Shown: positions 23,493 to 31,974, counted from the first letter of the stretch. The stretch: 32,263 bases of DNA from Verrucomicrobiales bacterium (GCA_022361255.1 JAKSBG010000425.1:1-32263); one strand, 5' to 3'. Translations and numbers: made by a program. The notes: generated from the letters alone by a model not told the origin.

Positions 23493-25457
23493 ATGGCGTC
23501 TTCCTACCATCTTCCCCGCGTAAATCCCTGCTTTGTCACCCATAACCTCGCTCTGGGTGGCGCTCAAACTGCGGTCTTGCGCTACATCAGTGCTCTTCCC
23601 GAATGGGTCCGCGAGCGCACCACGCTGTATTCTCAGTCCGATGACATGCCCCTTCTCGAAGCGGCGGAGAAAAACGGATTCTCCTGCGGTGAGGTTACCC
23701 GGGAAGCTCCGGTCGATCCCTCTTCCTGGTTTCTGAGTTACGGCGATCTCTCCGGGCTGCCGCAACGTCCTACATCTCTCGTTCTTCATTCCTGGGATGA
23801 TGCCGGATGGCGTTTCATCAATCGTGCCTACGATGACCTGGAAGGCATGACCGTCGCCGGGGTTTCTCAGAAAGTTCTCGACCGGTATTCTGACTGGACG
23901 AAGGAGAAAAATCACGATGTTGTCGGGGTTTTGACGCCGCCTGTATCGGAATTCTGTTCCGTGAAAGGACAATTTGACCCGCGTGGACGGATTGTCGTTG
24001 GCTGGATGGGCCGCCCTCTCGAGTCCAAGGGGCTCATGACTCTCCCATACCTTCTCGAAGCCGAGCCCCGCATGGTGATCCGTGCCTGGACCGGTGCTGA
24101 TACGGCCGGACTTGAATACACGCAGCGCACCCAGGCGGAGGCTCTCGCCAAAGTAAAAGCTCTCGCTGAAAAGCTCGGCGTTTCTGATCGCCTCGACATT
24201 CGGCCGCTCGATTTCAATCCGTTCAACTACCGTCACCGCCTCGAAGGTTGCCATGTTCTCCTTGGAAACAGTGAGAAGGAAGGCTTTCTCCTGACTGCTG
24301 CGGAAGCCCTCAGCTGCGGAATCCCGACTGTTGTGACGAAAACCTGTGGCATTGCTGATTTCATCAAAAACGGGGTCAACGGATACCTGATTGACTGGAA
24401 TTCGAATCCGAAAAAGCTGGCGAAGTCTGCCGCGAAGGCGCTTCTCAAAGCTGCCACTCTTTCCAGTGCGGACTGCCTTTCATCTGCAGCCGATCTTTCA
24501 CTGGGCGCCAACTACGCTTCCGCAAACCGGGACATTCTCGGCCGAATGCTCGGAACCTGTCTGAACCACCCGGAGGCAAACGTGACTGTCGGGCTCCGCA
24601 TTCACAAAGGCACGGATGTTTCCAAGCTGGACGATGCTGTGCAAAGTCTGGCAGCACAGACTTACAAGCGATTCAAAGTGGTTCTCCTTGTCGACGGACC
24701 CTGGGCTTTCGCGGAGCCGCTCGCAAAGCGCTACGGTCTGCCTCTCATTTGTACTGGTTTGGAACCGGATATCGAGCACTGCAGCTGGCTGCATCGTCAG
24801 GCGGTTGAGGCTTGCGATACGGAATACTACAAGCCGCTCGACTATGACGATCAGCTGATGCCGAACTATCTCGAACGCGCTGTGCACATGATCGAAGCGA
24901 AAAAAGCAGATGTGTATGGATGCCTTCTTCTGACTCTCGAAAACAATGAGATTACCCCGCGGCTGCACTGGCCGAACAAGGGCGTGGAAACCATGTTCAC
25001 CGGGAATTCAGACGACAACATGCTTCCGCATTCCTCCGTTCTCATGCGCGCCGAAGTGGCCCGCAAAGCAGGAAACTACCAGGAGCGTGCCGTTGGACTT
25101 GGCGCGGATGACTACCACCTGTGGTATCGCATGCACCAGGTGGGAGGCGTCTTCTTCCGTGACGATGAGGTTCGCAACATCGTATACCGAATCCACGAGC
25201 AGAATTCTCTCAAGATCCGCCGGGCACGTTTCGGGGATACCCAGAAGAAACGCAAAGAGTCCATTCTCAAGAAAGCTGCCACTGCTGCCGGTATCGCCGT
25301 GATGGCAACTCCGGCTGCCGGGGGAGTCGTGGGCTGTGCAGATGATTCTGCGAATAAAGCGCCGGAGCCCAAGGCTCCTGACGCGGCAGCAGAGAAAGCG
25401 GATGCCGGAGCCGGTGCCGCGAAGGAGAAGGCGAAGACAGATCCGCCACACTCCTGA
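23493..25457 (+). CDS. Two-domain glycosyltransferase (GT4-like plus GT2-like) with unusual C-terminal tail
   Basis: The 654-residue protein begins with a GT-B fold: NLALGGAQTAV (18-28), and the GT4 signature E-x7-E in NSEKEGFLLTAAEALSCG (Glu263, Glu271). From about 363 a second, GT2-like domain follows (TVGLRIHKGTDVSKLDDAV, LLVDGPW at 398-404, then LDYDD at 449-453 as metal or sugar-binding acidic motif). Residues 584-616 form a basic start, an Ala-rich hydrophobic core and GVVGC, which looks like a lipoprotein signal, and the end is Ala/Lys/Pro-rich. A bifunctional transferase for polysaccharide or envelope glycan is likely. It is convergent with the pseudopilin gene. Confidence 0.88.
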   Translation: MASSYHLPRVNPCFVTHNLALGGAQTAVLRYISALPEWVRERTTLYSQSDDMPLLEAAEKNGFSCGEVTREAPVDPSSWFLSYGDLSGLPQRPTSLVLHSWDDAGWRFINRAYDDLEGMTVAGVSQKVLDRYSDWTKEKNHDVVGVLTPPVSEFCSVKGQFDPRGRIVVGWMGRPLESKGLMTLPYLLEAEPRMVIRAWTGADTAGLEYTQRTQAEALAKVKALAEKLGVSDRLDIRPLDFNPFNYRHRLEGCHVLLGNSEKEGFLLTAAEALSCGIPTVVTKTCGIADFIKNGVNGYLIDWNSNPKKLAKSAAKALLKAATLSSADCLSSAADLSLGANYASANRDILGRMLGTCLNHPEANVTVGLRIHKGTDVSKLDDAVQSLAAQTYKRFKVVLLVDGPWAFAEPLAKRYGLPLICTGLEPDIEHCSWLHRQAVEACDTEYYKPLDYDDQLMPNYLERAVHMIEAKKADVYGCLLLTLENNEITPRLHWPNKGVETMFTGNSDDNMLPHSSVLMRAEVARKAGNYQERAVGLGADDYHLWYRMHQVGGVFFRDDEVRNIVYRIHEQNSLKIRRARFGDTQKKRKESILKKAATAAGIAVMATPAAGGVVGCADDSANKAPEPKAPDAAAEKADAGAGAAKEKAKTDPPHS

Positions 25458-25478
25458 TTCAGTCAAAAGTGGTCGGGA

Positions 25479-25492
25479 GGCACAGAGGTGCC
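25479..25492. terminator. Small hairpin between convergent genes
   Basis: GGCAC-AGAG-GTGCC is a perfect 5-bp dyad in the 36-bp gap between the convergent glycosyltransferase and pseudopilin genes. It has no T tract on either side, so it is only a weak bidirectional terminator candidate. Confidence 0.3.
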
Positions 25493-25493
25493 G

Positions 25494-25895
25494 TTACCAA
25501 CCTTCCTGACCGCTGTATTCATGGCTCTCAATAGAGCACTGCAGAAATGCGGTCCCATATTCAGGCAATACCGTTCCTTCGTTTGCAAAGGAGTATTCAC
25601 CGCTTGAGGGGCAACTCGGGGTCGTGGGAATGAACTTCCCCTGGCCAATCAACTTGTCGAGTAAATCAGCGATGGGTTCACCGGGTTTCACTTCGTAGAG
25701 ATTTCCGAACGCTCGTACGGCCTGCTGAGTAACCACGACATTTTGGATGCAGTTTGCCCGGTTGGAACCTTCTTTGTAAGCGTTAACGCCCACAAAGGTC
25801 ACGGCTATCAGGCTCAGTAGCACGGCTACTACCAAAGTGAGTTCAATCAGAGTAAACCCCGATTTTGAGGACGGTATGTCAGAAGGAAGCTTCAT
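25494..25895 (-). CDS. Type IV pilin-like / type II secretion pseudopilin
   Basis: The 133-residue protein has a prepilin leader ending at KSG|FTLIE: cleavage after Gly13, Phe14 as first mature residue and Glu18 at position +5, followed by an unbroken hydrophobic helix (LTLVVAVLLSLIAVTFVGV). The mature globular part is short and has three cysteines (NCIQN, PSCPSS, LQCSI) that may form disulfides. Verrucomicrobia encode many such single pseudopilins; the partner machine is not in this window. Its start region faces an extremely AT-rich divergent spacer. It is near, but not co-directional with, the GspK-like cassette protein at 27763. Confidence 0.9.
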   Translation of the reverse strand: MKLPSDIPSSKSGFTLIELTLVVAVLLSLIAVTFVGVNAYKEGSNRANCIQNVVVTQQAVRAFGNLYEVKPGEPIADLLDKLIGQGKFIPTTPSCPSSGEYSFANEGTVLPEYGTAFLQCSIESHEYSGQEGW

Positions 25896-25907
25896 GGAGG
25901 TGATGGT

Positions 25908-25973
25908 TTGAGTGAAATTATTATAAAAATAAGAATTAAAAAGAAGAAAATTGCAACAATCTGGAAAAACTAA
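25908..25973 (+). CDS. Tiny basic ORF in AT-rich spacer, doubtful
   Basis: A TTG at 25908 opens 21 codons (MSEIIIKIRIKKKKIATIWK and a final N), preceded at 7 bases by GGAGG within GGAGGTGAT, a near-perfect complement of the usual 16S rRNA tail. The product would be a very cationic peptide. Against it, the motif overlaps the antisense of the pseudopilin start, and such AT-rich sequence gives chance Lys/Ile frames. Confidence 0.2.
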   Translation: MSEIIIKIRIKKKKIATIWKN

Positions 25974-26020
25974 AATTAAATAAAAGATGTTGTATTTATG
26001 GTTTTTATATATTTTATTTA
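25917..26020. promoter_or_regulatory. Very AT-rich divergent spacer
   Basis: Of the 100 bases 25921-26020 only 15 are G or C, against a clearly GC-rich background, and the stretch has many A and T runs. It separates the divergent pseudopilin and decarboxylase genes and must hold both promoters; TTGTAT near 25989 and TATATT near 26007 are candidates for the decarboxylase. Curvature or nucleoid-protein binding is plausible. Confidence 0.6.
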
Positions 26021-26026
26021 AGCTTT

Positions 26027-27349
26027 ATGCCCTCAGCTCTTTCCTACGAAAAAGTTTCTTCGCAAAATTCCGTGAAATCCGACTCCAGATTCGGGCTCTA
26101 CTCGGATATGGCATCCCGTTTTGGCACGCCCTTTTACCTCTACGACGCGGAGATGCTGAAGAGACAGGCAAATACGCTACGCTCGCTCCTTCCTGCAGAC
26201 GCAAAGTCTCGCATACTGTATTCTTTCAAATCAAATCCCAATCCGATTGTAGCCGGCCAGTTGAAAAATTACGGATGCCGGGCAGATCTGACGTCGCCCG
26301 GTGAAATTGAGGCAGCGCGCGAAGCGGGATTTGATTTCGGAAGCGCGCTCTACGGGGGGCCAGGTAAGAGCGAGGAGGAGTTGGTTTTCGCGATATCTGA
26401 GGGAATTCGGTATTTCTCGATCGAGTCGATTCACGATCTTTCGGCCCTGCGAGAGGCTTCTGTGAAATCAGGGCAGCCGGTAAAAGCACTTCTCCGGATC
26501 AATCCCGAAGAAGCTCCCAAGGCGAAACTTGCTATGTCCGGCGTTGCGAGCCAGTTCGGATTCGAGGAAATCGACCTGCACGAGAGCGGTGATGAAATCA
26601 TGTCAAAGGCGGGCGACTCCGTTTCTGTTGTCGGTATTCACATTTACTGGGGAACTCAGATTGGCGAAGCAGAGGCTCTTATGGCCTGTTTCGAAAAAAC
26701 GGTTCAAATCGCGGAAGAGATCAGCGAAAAGCTCGGTTTCCCGCTGGAGGTGCTCAACTTAGGGGGCGGGTTCCCCTGGCCCTACGCGACAAAGGGCGAA
26801 GGCAGCGATCTTTCTTCCTTGAAAGACGGTTTGGCCCGGCTGCAGGCTGGTGCCGGATCAGCAAAGTCTGCGGAATGGTGGTTCGAATCGGGACGGTTTC
26901 TCTCAGCCTCTTCCGGAACTCTCGTGGCGAGAGTGATGGAGGTGAAAAAATCCAAGGACCGGGAATTTCTCATCCTCGATACCGGCATTCATCACCTTGG
27001 AGGAATGTCCGGGCTGGGTAGAATTCCCCGATTCTCCATCGATCTCGAGGTTCCCCCCTCGCGTCGCAGCAACGAGGAAATGCAGGTCGAAGTCGTTGGA
27101 CAACTCTGCACTCCGCTGGACTGCATCGGACGCCGCATCAAGCTTCCGAAGGTGGAACCGGGCGATCTCGTCGCAGTCCCGAATACGGGAGCCTACGGGC
27201 CAACCGCCAGTGTTCTCGGATTCCTGAGCCGGCCTACACCTGTAGAAATTCTTCACCGGGGAGGAGACGTGATTTCCTCCAACCGTCTGCGCGGCGGTCA
27301 CGAAATGTTTCAACCCAATCACCACCATCCACCGCATGCAACTCGCTGA
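26027..27349 (+). CDS. PLP-dependent amino acid decarboxylase (ornithine/DAP/arginine decarboxylase 2 family)
   Basis: The 440-residue protein is a fold III PLP enzyme. Visible features are the cofactor lysine Lys68 in YSFKSNPNP, His205 in GIHIYWGTQ, the glycine loop LGGGFPW (245-251), ESGR (287-290), Cys361 in LCTPLDCIGR contributing to the active site, and GAY (388-390). It resembles the subgroup that works with a carrier protein, such as the exosortase A-associated decarboxylases and BtrK of butirosin biosynthesis, which decarboxylates a glutamyl thioester on the ACP BtrI. This fits the overlapping ACP gene (27336-27349). No exosortase is seen. The His-rich C-terminus lies in the overlap. 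Start at ATG 26027 has no Shine-Dalgarno. Confidence 0.88.
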   Translation: MPSALSYEKVSSQNSVKSDSRFGLYSDMASRFGTPFYLYDAEMLKRQANTLRSLLPADAKSRILYSFKSNPNPIVAGQLKNYGCRADLTSPGEIEAAREAGFDFGSALYGGPGKSEEELVFAISEGIRYFSIESIHDLSALREASVKSGQPVKALLRINPEEAPKAKLAMSGVASQFGFEEIDLHESGDEIMSKAGDSVSVVGIHIYWGTQIGEAEALMACFEKTVQIAEEISEKLGFPLEVLNLGGGFPWPYATKGEGSDLSSLKDGLARLQAGAGSAKSAEWWFESGRFLSASSGTLVARVMEVKKSKDREFLILDTGIHHLGGMSGLGRIPRFSIDLEVPPSRRSNEEMQVEVVGQLCTPLDCIGRRIKLPKVEPGDLVAVPNTGAYGPTASVLGFLSRPTPVEILHRGGDVISSNRLRGGHEMFQPNHHHPPHATR

Positions 27350-27587
27350 ATCTCTCACAGACGTTGAAGCCGTCGTCCGGCCTCATCTCAAATTTCTCGA
27401 AGCCGATGCTACACTGGGAGCCGAAGACAACCTCGGCGAAGCCGGGCTCGACTCCATGGCTTCCATTGATCTGCTTCTCGATCTCGAAGACCGCTTTGAT
27501 GTGACCAGTCAGGATGATCTGCTCACGGAGAATTCTTTCGCCACATTGAGTGAAATCGCGAAGCTCATTGAGCAGTCGCGAGATTAA
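27336..27587 (+). CDS. Acyl carrier protein
   Basis: The 83-residue protein has the phosphopantetheine attachment motif GLDSM with Ser40, preceded by the acidic NLGEAGL loop and followed by helix II (ASIDLLLDLEDRFD), and ends with the usual helix IV (LSEIAKLIEQ). The N-terminal part is more hydrophobic than in fatty-acid ACPs, suggesting a specialised carrier. It overlaps the decarboxylase gene by 14 bp, so the two are co-expressed. The inferred role is carrying the amino acid or acyl group on which the decarboxylase acts. A loading ligase is not in the window. Confidence 0.9.
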   Translation: MQLAESLTDVEAVVRPHLKFLEADATLGAEDNLGEAGLDSMASIDLLLDLEDRFDVTSQDDLLTENSFATLSEIAKLIEQSRD

Positions 27588-27612
27588 CGGTACGATTCCC
27601 CGGCAGAAACCC

Positions 27613-27677
27613 TTGAGCAAACAGGGTTAGGTCAAGAATCCAACAGGGTTAGGTGTCGGATTGTACCCTGTTTGATT
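27613..27677. repeat. Second array of three dyad units at exact 22-bp phase
   Basis: Between the ACP and cassette protein A genes, 3-base centres lie at 27623 (AGG), 27645 (AGG) and 27667 (CCT), exactly 22 bp apart, as in the array at 6322-6388. Unit 1 reads TTGAGCAAAC-AGG-GTTAGGTCAA (27613-27635), a 10-bp dyad with two mismatches; units 2 and 3 are more degenerate. The third unit is in the opposite orientation, yet phase is kept. Read on the minus strand, AACCCTGTTG-GATTCTTGACC here matches the unit around 6327-6347 closely. Confidence 0.85.
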
Positions 27678-27728
27678 TCGCGAATTGGGTCTTGATTGGA
27701 GGCAACGTTATTTCGCATTATCACGCTC

Positions 27729-27733
27729 GGAGG
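27729..27733 (+). promoter_or_regulatory. Shine-Dalgarno of short upstream ORF before cassette protein A
   Basis: GGAGG (27729-27733) lies 7 bases before an ATG at 27741 that opens a five-codon frame, not before the cassette protein start itself. Confidence 0.5.
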
Positions 27734-27740
27734 TCCAAAG

Positions 27741-27758
27741 ATGGAAGCTGGACTATAA
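27741..27758 (+). other. Five-codon upstream ORF before cassette protein A
   Basis: ATG at 27741 encodes MEAGL and stops at TAA 27756-27758, four bases before the GTG start at 27763. With its good Shine-Dalgarno it could deliver ribosomes to the GTG by coupling. A similar short frame stands before exbD3, also after a phased array. Confidence 0.35.
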
Positions 27759-27762
27759 GTGT

Positions 27763-30700
27763 GTGAAAGCGAGACGATTACATCATCGGTTCGAGTTTCA
27801 GAATCGCCGGGGAGTTGCATTGCTGACGGTCCTCTCGATTGTCACTCTCATTACGATCCTGGTTCTCAGCCTTTTTGCGTTGTCTGTCAGTGAACGGGAA
27901 TCCTCTCATCTTTACAGCGTGGGGATAGAGGCAGAGCATGTGGCTGATTCTGCGATCAATGTCGCGATTTCTCAAATTCGGTCCGCGACTTCGCATCCGG
28001 ATAGATTGTGGGCGAGTCAGCCCGGCGCGATCCGCACCTACGGAGAGGAAGGGCAGTTTGCCAGAGGGTTCAAGCTGTATTCGGATGACCTTCTACAGAT
28101 CCCCGATGACGAGCTCTGGTTTGTGGAAGAGGACCAGGTTGATTTGGAGGATTGGGTGTCCTTTCCCTCTCATTTTGTTGATCTCAACGAGCCTGTGATC
28201 CGAAGGAAGAAAGCATACTTCCCGATAGTCGATCCCTCTGCCCGTGATGTGATGAAAGTGGAAGGATTCTCTTTTTCCAAAGAGGATGTTACTCCGGGAA
28301 GAATGGAGAAGGCTTTGCAGAAAGCTAAGAGTGAAACACTTCCGATGCCGGTGCGATGGATGTATCAGCTTGCAGATGGGACGCTGGGCACTCTGGATGA
28401 AGAAAACGAATTTGTCGTTAAGTGGGTGGAGGATGACGAGGTGAAGGTGAAGCAGGGGCTGGCGACAGAGGATAATCCAATCGTCGCGCGAATGGCATTC
28501 TGGACCGACGATGAAACCGCTAAGATCAATATCAACACGGCATCTGAGCCCACTTTCTGGGATACCCCGCGCGCGTCTGCGAGGCCGGGGCAGGGCGAAG
28601 GCGACGGTCAGGGGGAATTTGAAGATCGGCAATACGGATACTCACAACCCACGATCCGCGAGTACAACCGCTTTCCCGGTCACCCCGCTCAAACAGCGCT
28701 GAGTACGGTGTTTTTTCCTGAGAAGGTGCTGGATCGGGACGAGAAGAAGATCATTATAGATGCGGCTCCCCAAATGAAGTGGGGTGGCTCAATGGCGGCT
28801 CGCTGGCCCTTTCACAGAGCAGAGGCTCCACCGGAGGATCACTCGCGACTTTTCCCTAGCGTTGATGAGTATATTTTTGATCAGAATCGGCAGGAAATCC
28901 CTCTCGGGAGTATTGCAGAAAGTGGATATACTTCGGGAGATTTGGTAGAGCGATCCCGCTTTTTTCTGACTTCCTCCAGCAGGGCTCCTGAGCTCAACGC
29001 ATTTAATCGCCCACGCGTTTCAATTTGGCCCACGCACGCCGAATTGGAGACGGAGAAAGGTGAGCATCGTTCCCCGTTTGATAAGTTAATCCGATTCTGC
29101 TCATCGTATGGGCCGGGACTGGATGAAGATCGGTATCACTATTCTTTTCAAAGATTGGACAGTGACAGCGCTACAACTGACTTCGAAGATATCGATCGAA
29201 ATCAGAAGATTTATGAGTATCTGCGAAAGCAGACCGAACTGCCCATTCCGGGATATGGAGGCACCTTTCAGAATAAATGGGAGGAAGACGCAGATCAGGT
29301 TCTCACTCAGATTTTCGACTACATTAGATCGACGAATCTTTACGATGACAATCTGGAACCTCTATACTACGAGGAGAAGGAGTGGTTGGAATCAGGGCTG
29401 GGTGCTCAGTTTACGGACGGACGACGTCAGGCAAAGAAAAAAGGGCAGGATATCGATGGATCTTTCACCAGTTTTCCAGGCCACGGGCAGGTCATTCCGC
29501 TGGAAATAGCTGATACCGAAACGAGAGGATTGGGTCGGTTTTATACCGTTTCAGAGGTGGGGTTCATACTGATTTGTTGCGGAGATGCGGGCGGGGCACA
29601 CCCAAAGGATCCGGAGTTGCCTCAGTATCCTGACGGAGTTTTGAAGAGTAACGTCCCCGGAAATGAGGCGGGAAAAAATCGAACGTTGCCCCGGAAACTG
29701 GACTGGAGAACTAGAGAGCGTTGTCTCCAGGGAATGTTGATTTTTGAACTTTTCTCCCCGTCTCAGGGATGGACCCAGCTCAACGATGACATGACCATGC
29801 GGGTGGAATTTGAGAGGGGATTTACGATCGACGGAAGTCCTGTTTCATTTCCTGCCGTTAAGAAATATGACTGGAAGAGCACAGGCGATGCCTACACGGG
29901 AGGCGGATCGAGGCGTGGTGCGAGAATTGGAACGGTCGGCGAAAATCAGTTCTCTTCCATGTGGGGAGGCACCGTGCCGTTCTGGTCCCTGACAAAATAT
30001 CGTCTCGCACCTCCGTTGGAACATTTTGAGCCGGATGGGGGATTGGAGGGCAATCGTAGGAACCGGTCAGATCAGGCGCGCCGGGTTTATCCATTTATTA
30101 GTGTGCCGTTCATTGTGAATGGAGAGGACAATCTCATGCGATTCGGAGGAGGAGAATTTAAGCTGTCGATTTATTCGGGAACGACACATAGTCAGATACC
30201 ATTGAAAGCTGATGACGAGACTCTCGTTCAATCGTTTCATTTTCGGTTTCCGGCAACGATTCTCCCGGTGCCGGAACTGGCAAAGCACAAGGGGATTCGT
30301 CGCCCGCGGCACGAGCCGACAAAGAATGAAGACGATAGCTACAACTACGAGCGGCCCTACGATTATAACGAAAGAGGATATCCCATCAGTTCGCGGGACG
30401 GCGTGATCCACCCGTCATACTACTGGACACTCAGTCGGAGGGGATGCGGTGTCGGCAATGAGGCTCATGGTCATGCCAACTGGGGACGGTGGGGCACGAG
30501 TAGATTGGATTCCTCTTTTGAAAGATTTTCCGGAAGCCAGCGGGGGCGACTTTGCGAGTGGGGGCGCGACTGGAGAACGATGTTTATTCAACATCGTGAG
30601 GGGAACGGCTATAACCCAAAGCGGGGGGCGGATGTCGTGCGAACACTCGTGCCCTCACATGGAGACTACCGGCTGATTGCGGCGCAAAAAGAGGTGCCGA

Positions 30701-31974
30701 TAGATGCCTTTGTACCTCACCGGTTCTATCACGAATCCGGAAGGTATCTGGCACACCAGCTATCCTCCGTCCACACAGGCCTGCTGAATCGTCATGGAAA
30801 TGACTTTACCGCCGCACCTCTTGCTTCCGGCCTGATTGCAGATTCAGAGGAGGCAGGTAGAGGGGAGGCGTCCTATCGTTACCATCCGGCCAGGAACCCT
30901 GATTTTCCACAGACCGAATTCAGCGTAGAAGCCCAGAAGTGGGGGGACTTTGACAATGGAGTCGCCATTACGTCCGACGGGGCCTACATCAATAAACCTG
31001 ATGAGGGCAACAGCCGTTACAATTTGCCGAGGAGGATGAAGAAGTTCCCGATTCCGTATTTTTCCGGAGCTCAGGCACTGGGCGGGCCGTCCTTCTTTTC
31101 TCCCAATAGACAAATTAATTCACCCGTGATGTTCGGCTCTCTTCCGACCGGGGTGAAGCGAAACCGGCCTTGGGAGACTCTTCTATTTCGACCGCAGAAA
31201 GGTCATCCGGGCACCGCTAAACCGGATGAGGGTGAAGAGAAGGGAACGACGGAACCTCCTGATCATGCGATCCTCGACTGGTTCTGGATGCCGGTAGTGG
31301 AACCGTGGGCAATCAGTGAACCCTTCTCGACAGCAGGGAAGGTGAATTTGAATTACCGCATGCAGCCGTTTTCCCATATCAAGCGGGCAACGGGACTGGC
31401 GGCTGTTTTGAAATCGGAGCAGATGCTTGTGATTCCGAACTGGGCCGCCTTGCACTACAAGAAAGGAGCGTTACCGAACCAAAAATGGATTTTCCGGCAT
31501 CCCATCGACTTCACGGAAACTTCGAAACAACTCGACGAACGATTCGCGACTGGTCAGATCTTTCGTCATGCCTCAGAAGTGTGTGAACTCCATCTCGTAC
31601 CGAAGAAGGAAAAGGACCCTGTGACACTCGAAGATATGGAGGATGAGTTTTGGGCGGATCATGCAGTGGTCGGAGACAATAGCCGGGAGCGGCCCTACGC
31701 GAACATTTATCCAAGGCTGACGACAAAGTCCAATACCTACAGGGTTCATTACCGGGTTCAGGTTCTCAAACCTGGACGGCAGGGAGAGCCCGGAAAATGG
31801 GAGCCGGAATATGACACTGTTGCAGCAGAAAAGCGGGGAGACTGTCTGCTTGAGCGTTACCTGGATCCGAATGATGAAAGGCTTCCGGACTACGCCGGTG
31901 AACCGGATACTGAGGGCAGTCTGCTGGATTTTTACCAGTTTCGCATCATCAGCAACCGGCGTTTTGCTCCGTGA
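27763..31974 (+). CDS. Verru_Chthon cassette protein A (GspK-like pseudopilin-type protein)
   Basis: From GTG 27763 the product is 1403 residues. The N-terminus RRGVALLTVLSIVTLITILV (about 15-34) has a pilin-like cleavage context (RG|VALL) and helix, without Glu at +5, as in GspK and PilX-type minor pseudopilins. KININTA (254-260) is the GspK-type motif, and near 1190 comes GKVNLNYRM. The rest is a long exported region, as in Verru_Chthon cassette protein A. Function is inferred as a component of a pilin-like or secretion apparatus. Cassette proteins B, C and D, usually adjacent, are not in the window, so it is an orphan here. An in-frame TTG at 27685 would add 26 residues that do not look conserved. 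Confidence 0.88.
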   Translation: MKARRLHHRFEFQNRRGVALLTVLSIVTLITILVLSLFALSVSERESSHLYSVGIEAEHVADSAINVAISQIRSATSHPDRLWASQPGAIRTYGEEGQFARGFKLYSDDLLQIPDDELWFVEEDQVDLEDWVSFPSHFVDLNEPVIRRKKAYFPIVDPSARDVMKVEGFSFSKEDVTPGRMEKALQKAKSETLPMPVRWMYQLADGTLGTLDEENEFVVKWVEDDEVKVKQGLATEDNPIVARMAFWTDDETAKININTASEPTFWDTPRASARPGQGEGDGQGEFEDRQYGYSQPTIREYNRFPGHPAQTALSTVFFPEKVLDRDEKKIIIDAAPQMKWGGSMAARWPFHRAEAPPEDHSRLFPSVDEYIFDQNRQEIPLGSIAESGYTSGDLVERSRFFLTSSSRAPELNAFNRPRVSIWPTHAELETEKGEHRSPFDKLIRFCSSYGPGLDEDRYHYSFQRLDSDSATTDFEDIDRNQKIYEYLRKQTELPIPGYGGTFQNKWEEDADQVLTQIFDYIRSTNLYDDNLEPLYYEEKEWLESGLGAQFTDGRRQAKKKGQDIDGSFTSFPGHGQVIPLEIADTETRGLGRFYTVSEVGFILICCGDAGGAHPKDPELPQYPDGVLKSNVPGNEAGKNRTLPRKLDWRTRERCLQGMLIFELFSPSQGWTQLNDDMTMRVEFERGFTIDGSPVSFPAVKKYDWKSTGDAYTGGGSRRGARIGTVGENQFSSMWGGTVPFWSLTKYRLAPPLEHFEPDGGLEGNRRNRSDQARRVYPFISVPFIVNGEDNLMRFGGGEFKLSIYSGTTHSQIPLKADDETLVQSFHFRFPATILPVPELAKHKGIRRPRHEPTKNEDDSYNYERPYDYNERGYPISSRDGVIHPSYYWTLSRRGCGVGNEAHGHANWGRWGTSRLDSSFERFSGSQRGRLCEWGRDWRTMFIQHREGNGYNPKRGADVVRTLVPSHGDYRLIAAQKEVPIDAFVPHRFYHESGRYLAHQLSSVHTGLLNRHGNDFTAAPLASGLIADSEEAGRGEASYRYHPARNPDFPQTEFSVEAQKWGDFDNGVAITSDGAYINKPDEGNSRYNLPRRMKKFPIPYFSGAQALGGPSFFSPNRQINSPVMFGSLPTGVKRNRPWETLLFRPQKGHPGTAKPDEGEEKGTTEPPDHAILDWFWMPVVEPWAISEPFSTAGKVNLNYRMQPFSHIKRATGLAAVLKSEQMLVIPNWAALHYKKGALPNQKWIFRHPIDFTETSKQLDERFATGQIFRHASEVCELHLVPKKEKDPVTLEDMEDEFWADHAVVGDNSRERPYANIYPRLTTKSNTYRVHYRVQVLKPGRQGEPGKWEPEYDTVAAEKRGDCLLERYLDPNDERLPDYAGEPDTEGSLLDFYQFRIISNRRFAP

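Noticed and set aside
23439-24254. 271-codon minus-strand ORF
   Set aside because: Antisense to the conserved GT4 domain; the translation shows no domain and crosses the divergent promoter region.
26027-27587. Full exosortase A gene cluster
   Set aside because: Only decarboxylase and ACP are present; there is no exosortase, ligase or PEP-CTERM protein in the window, so only the similarity of the pair is reported.
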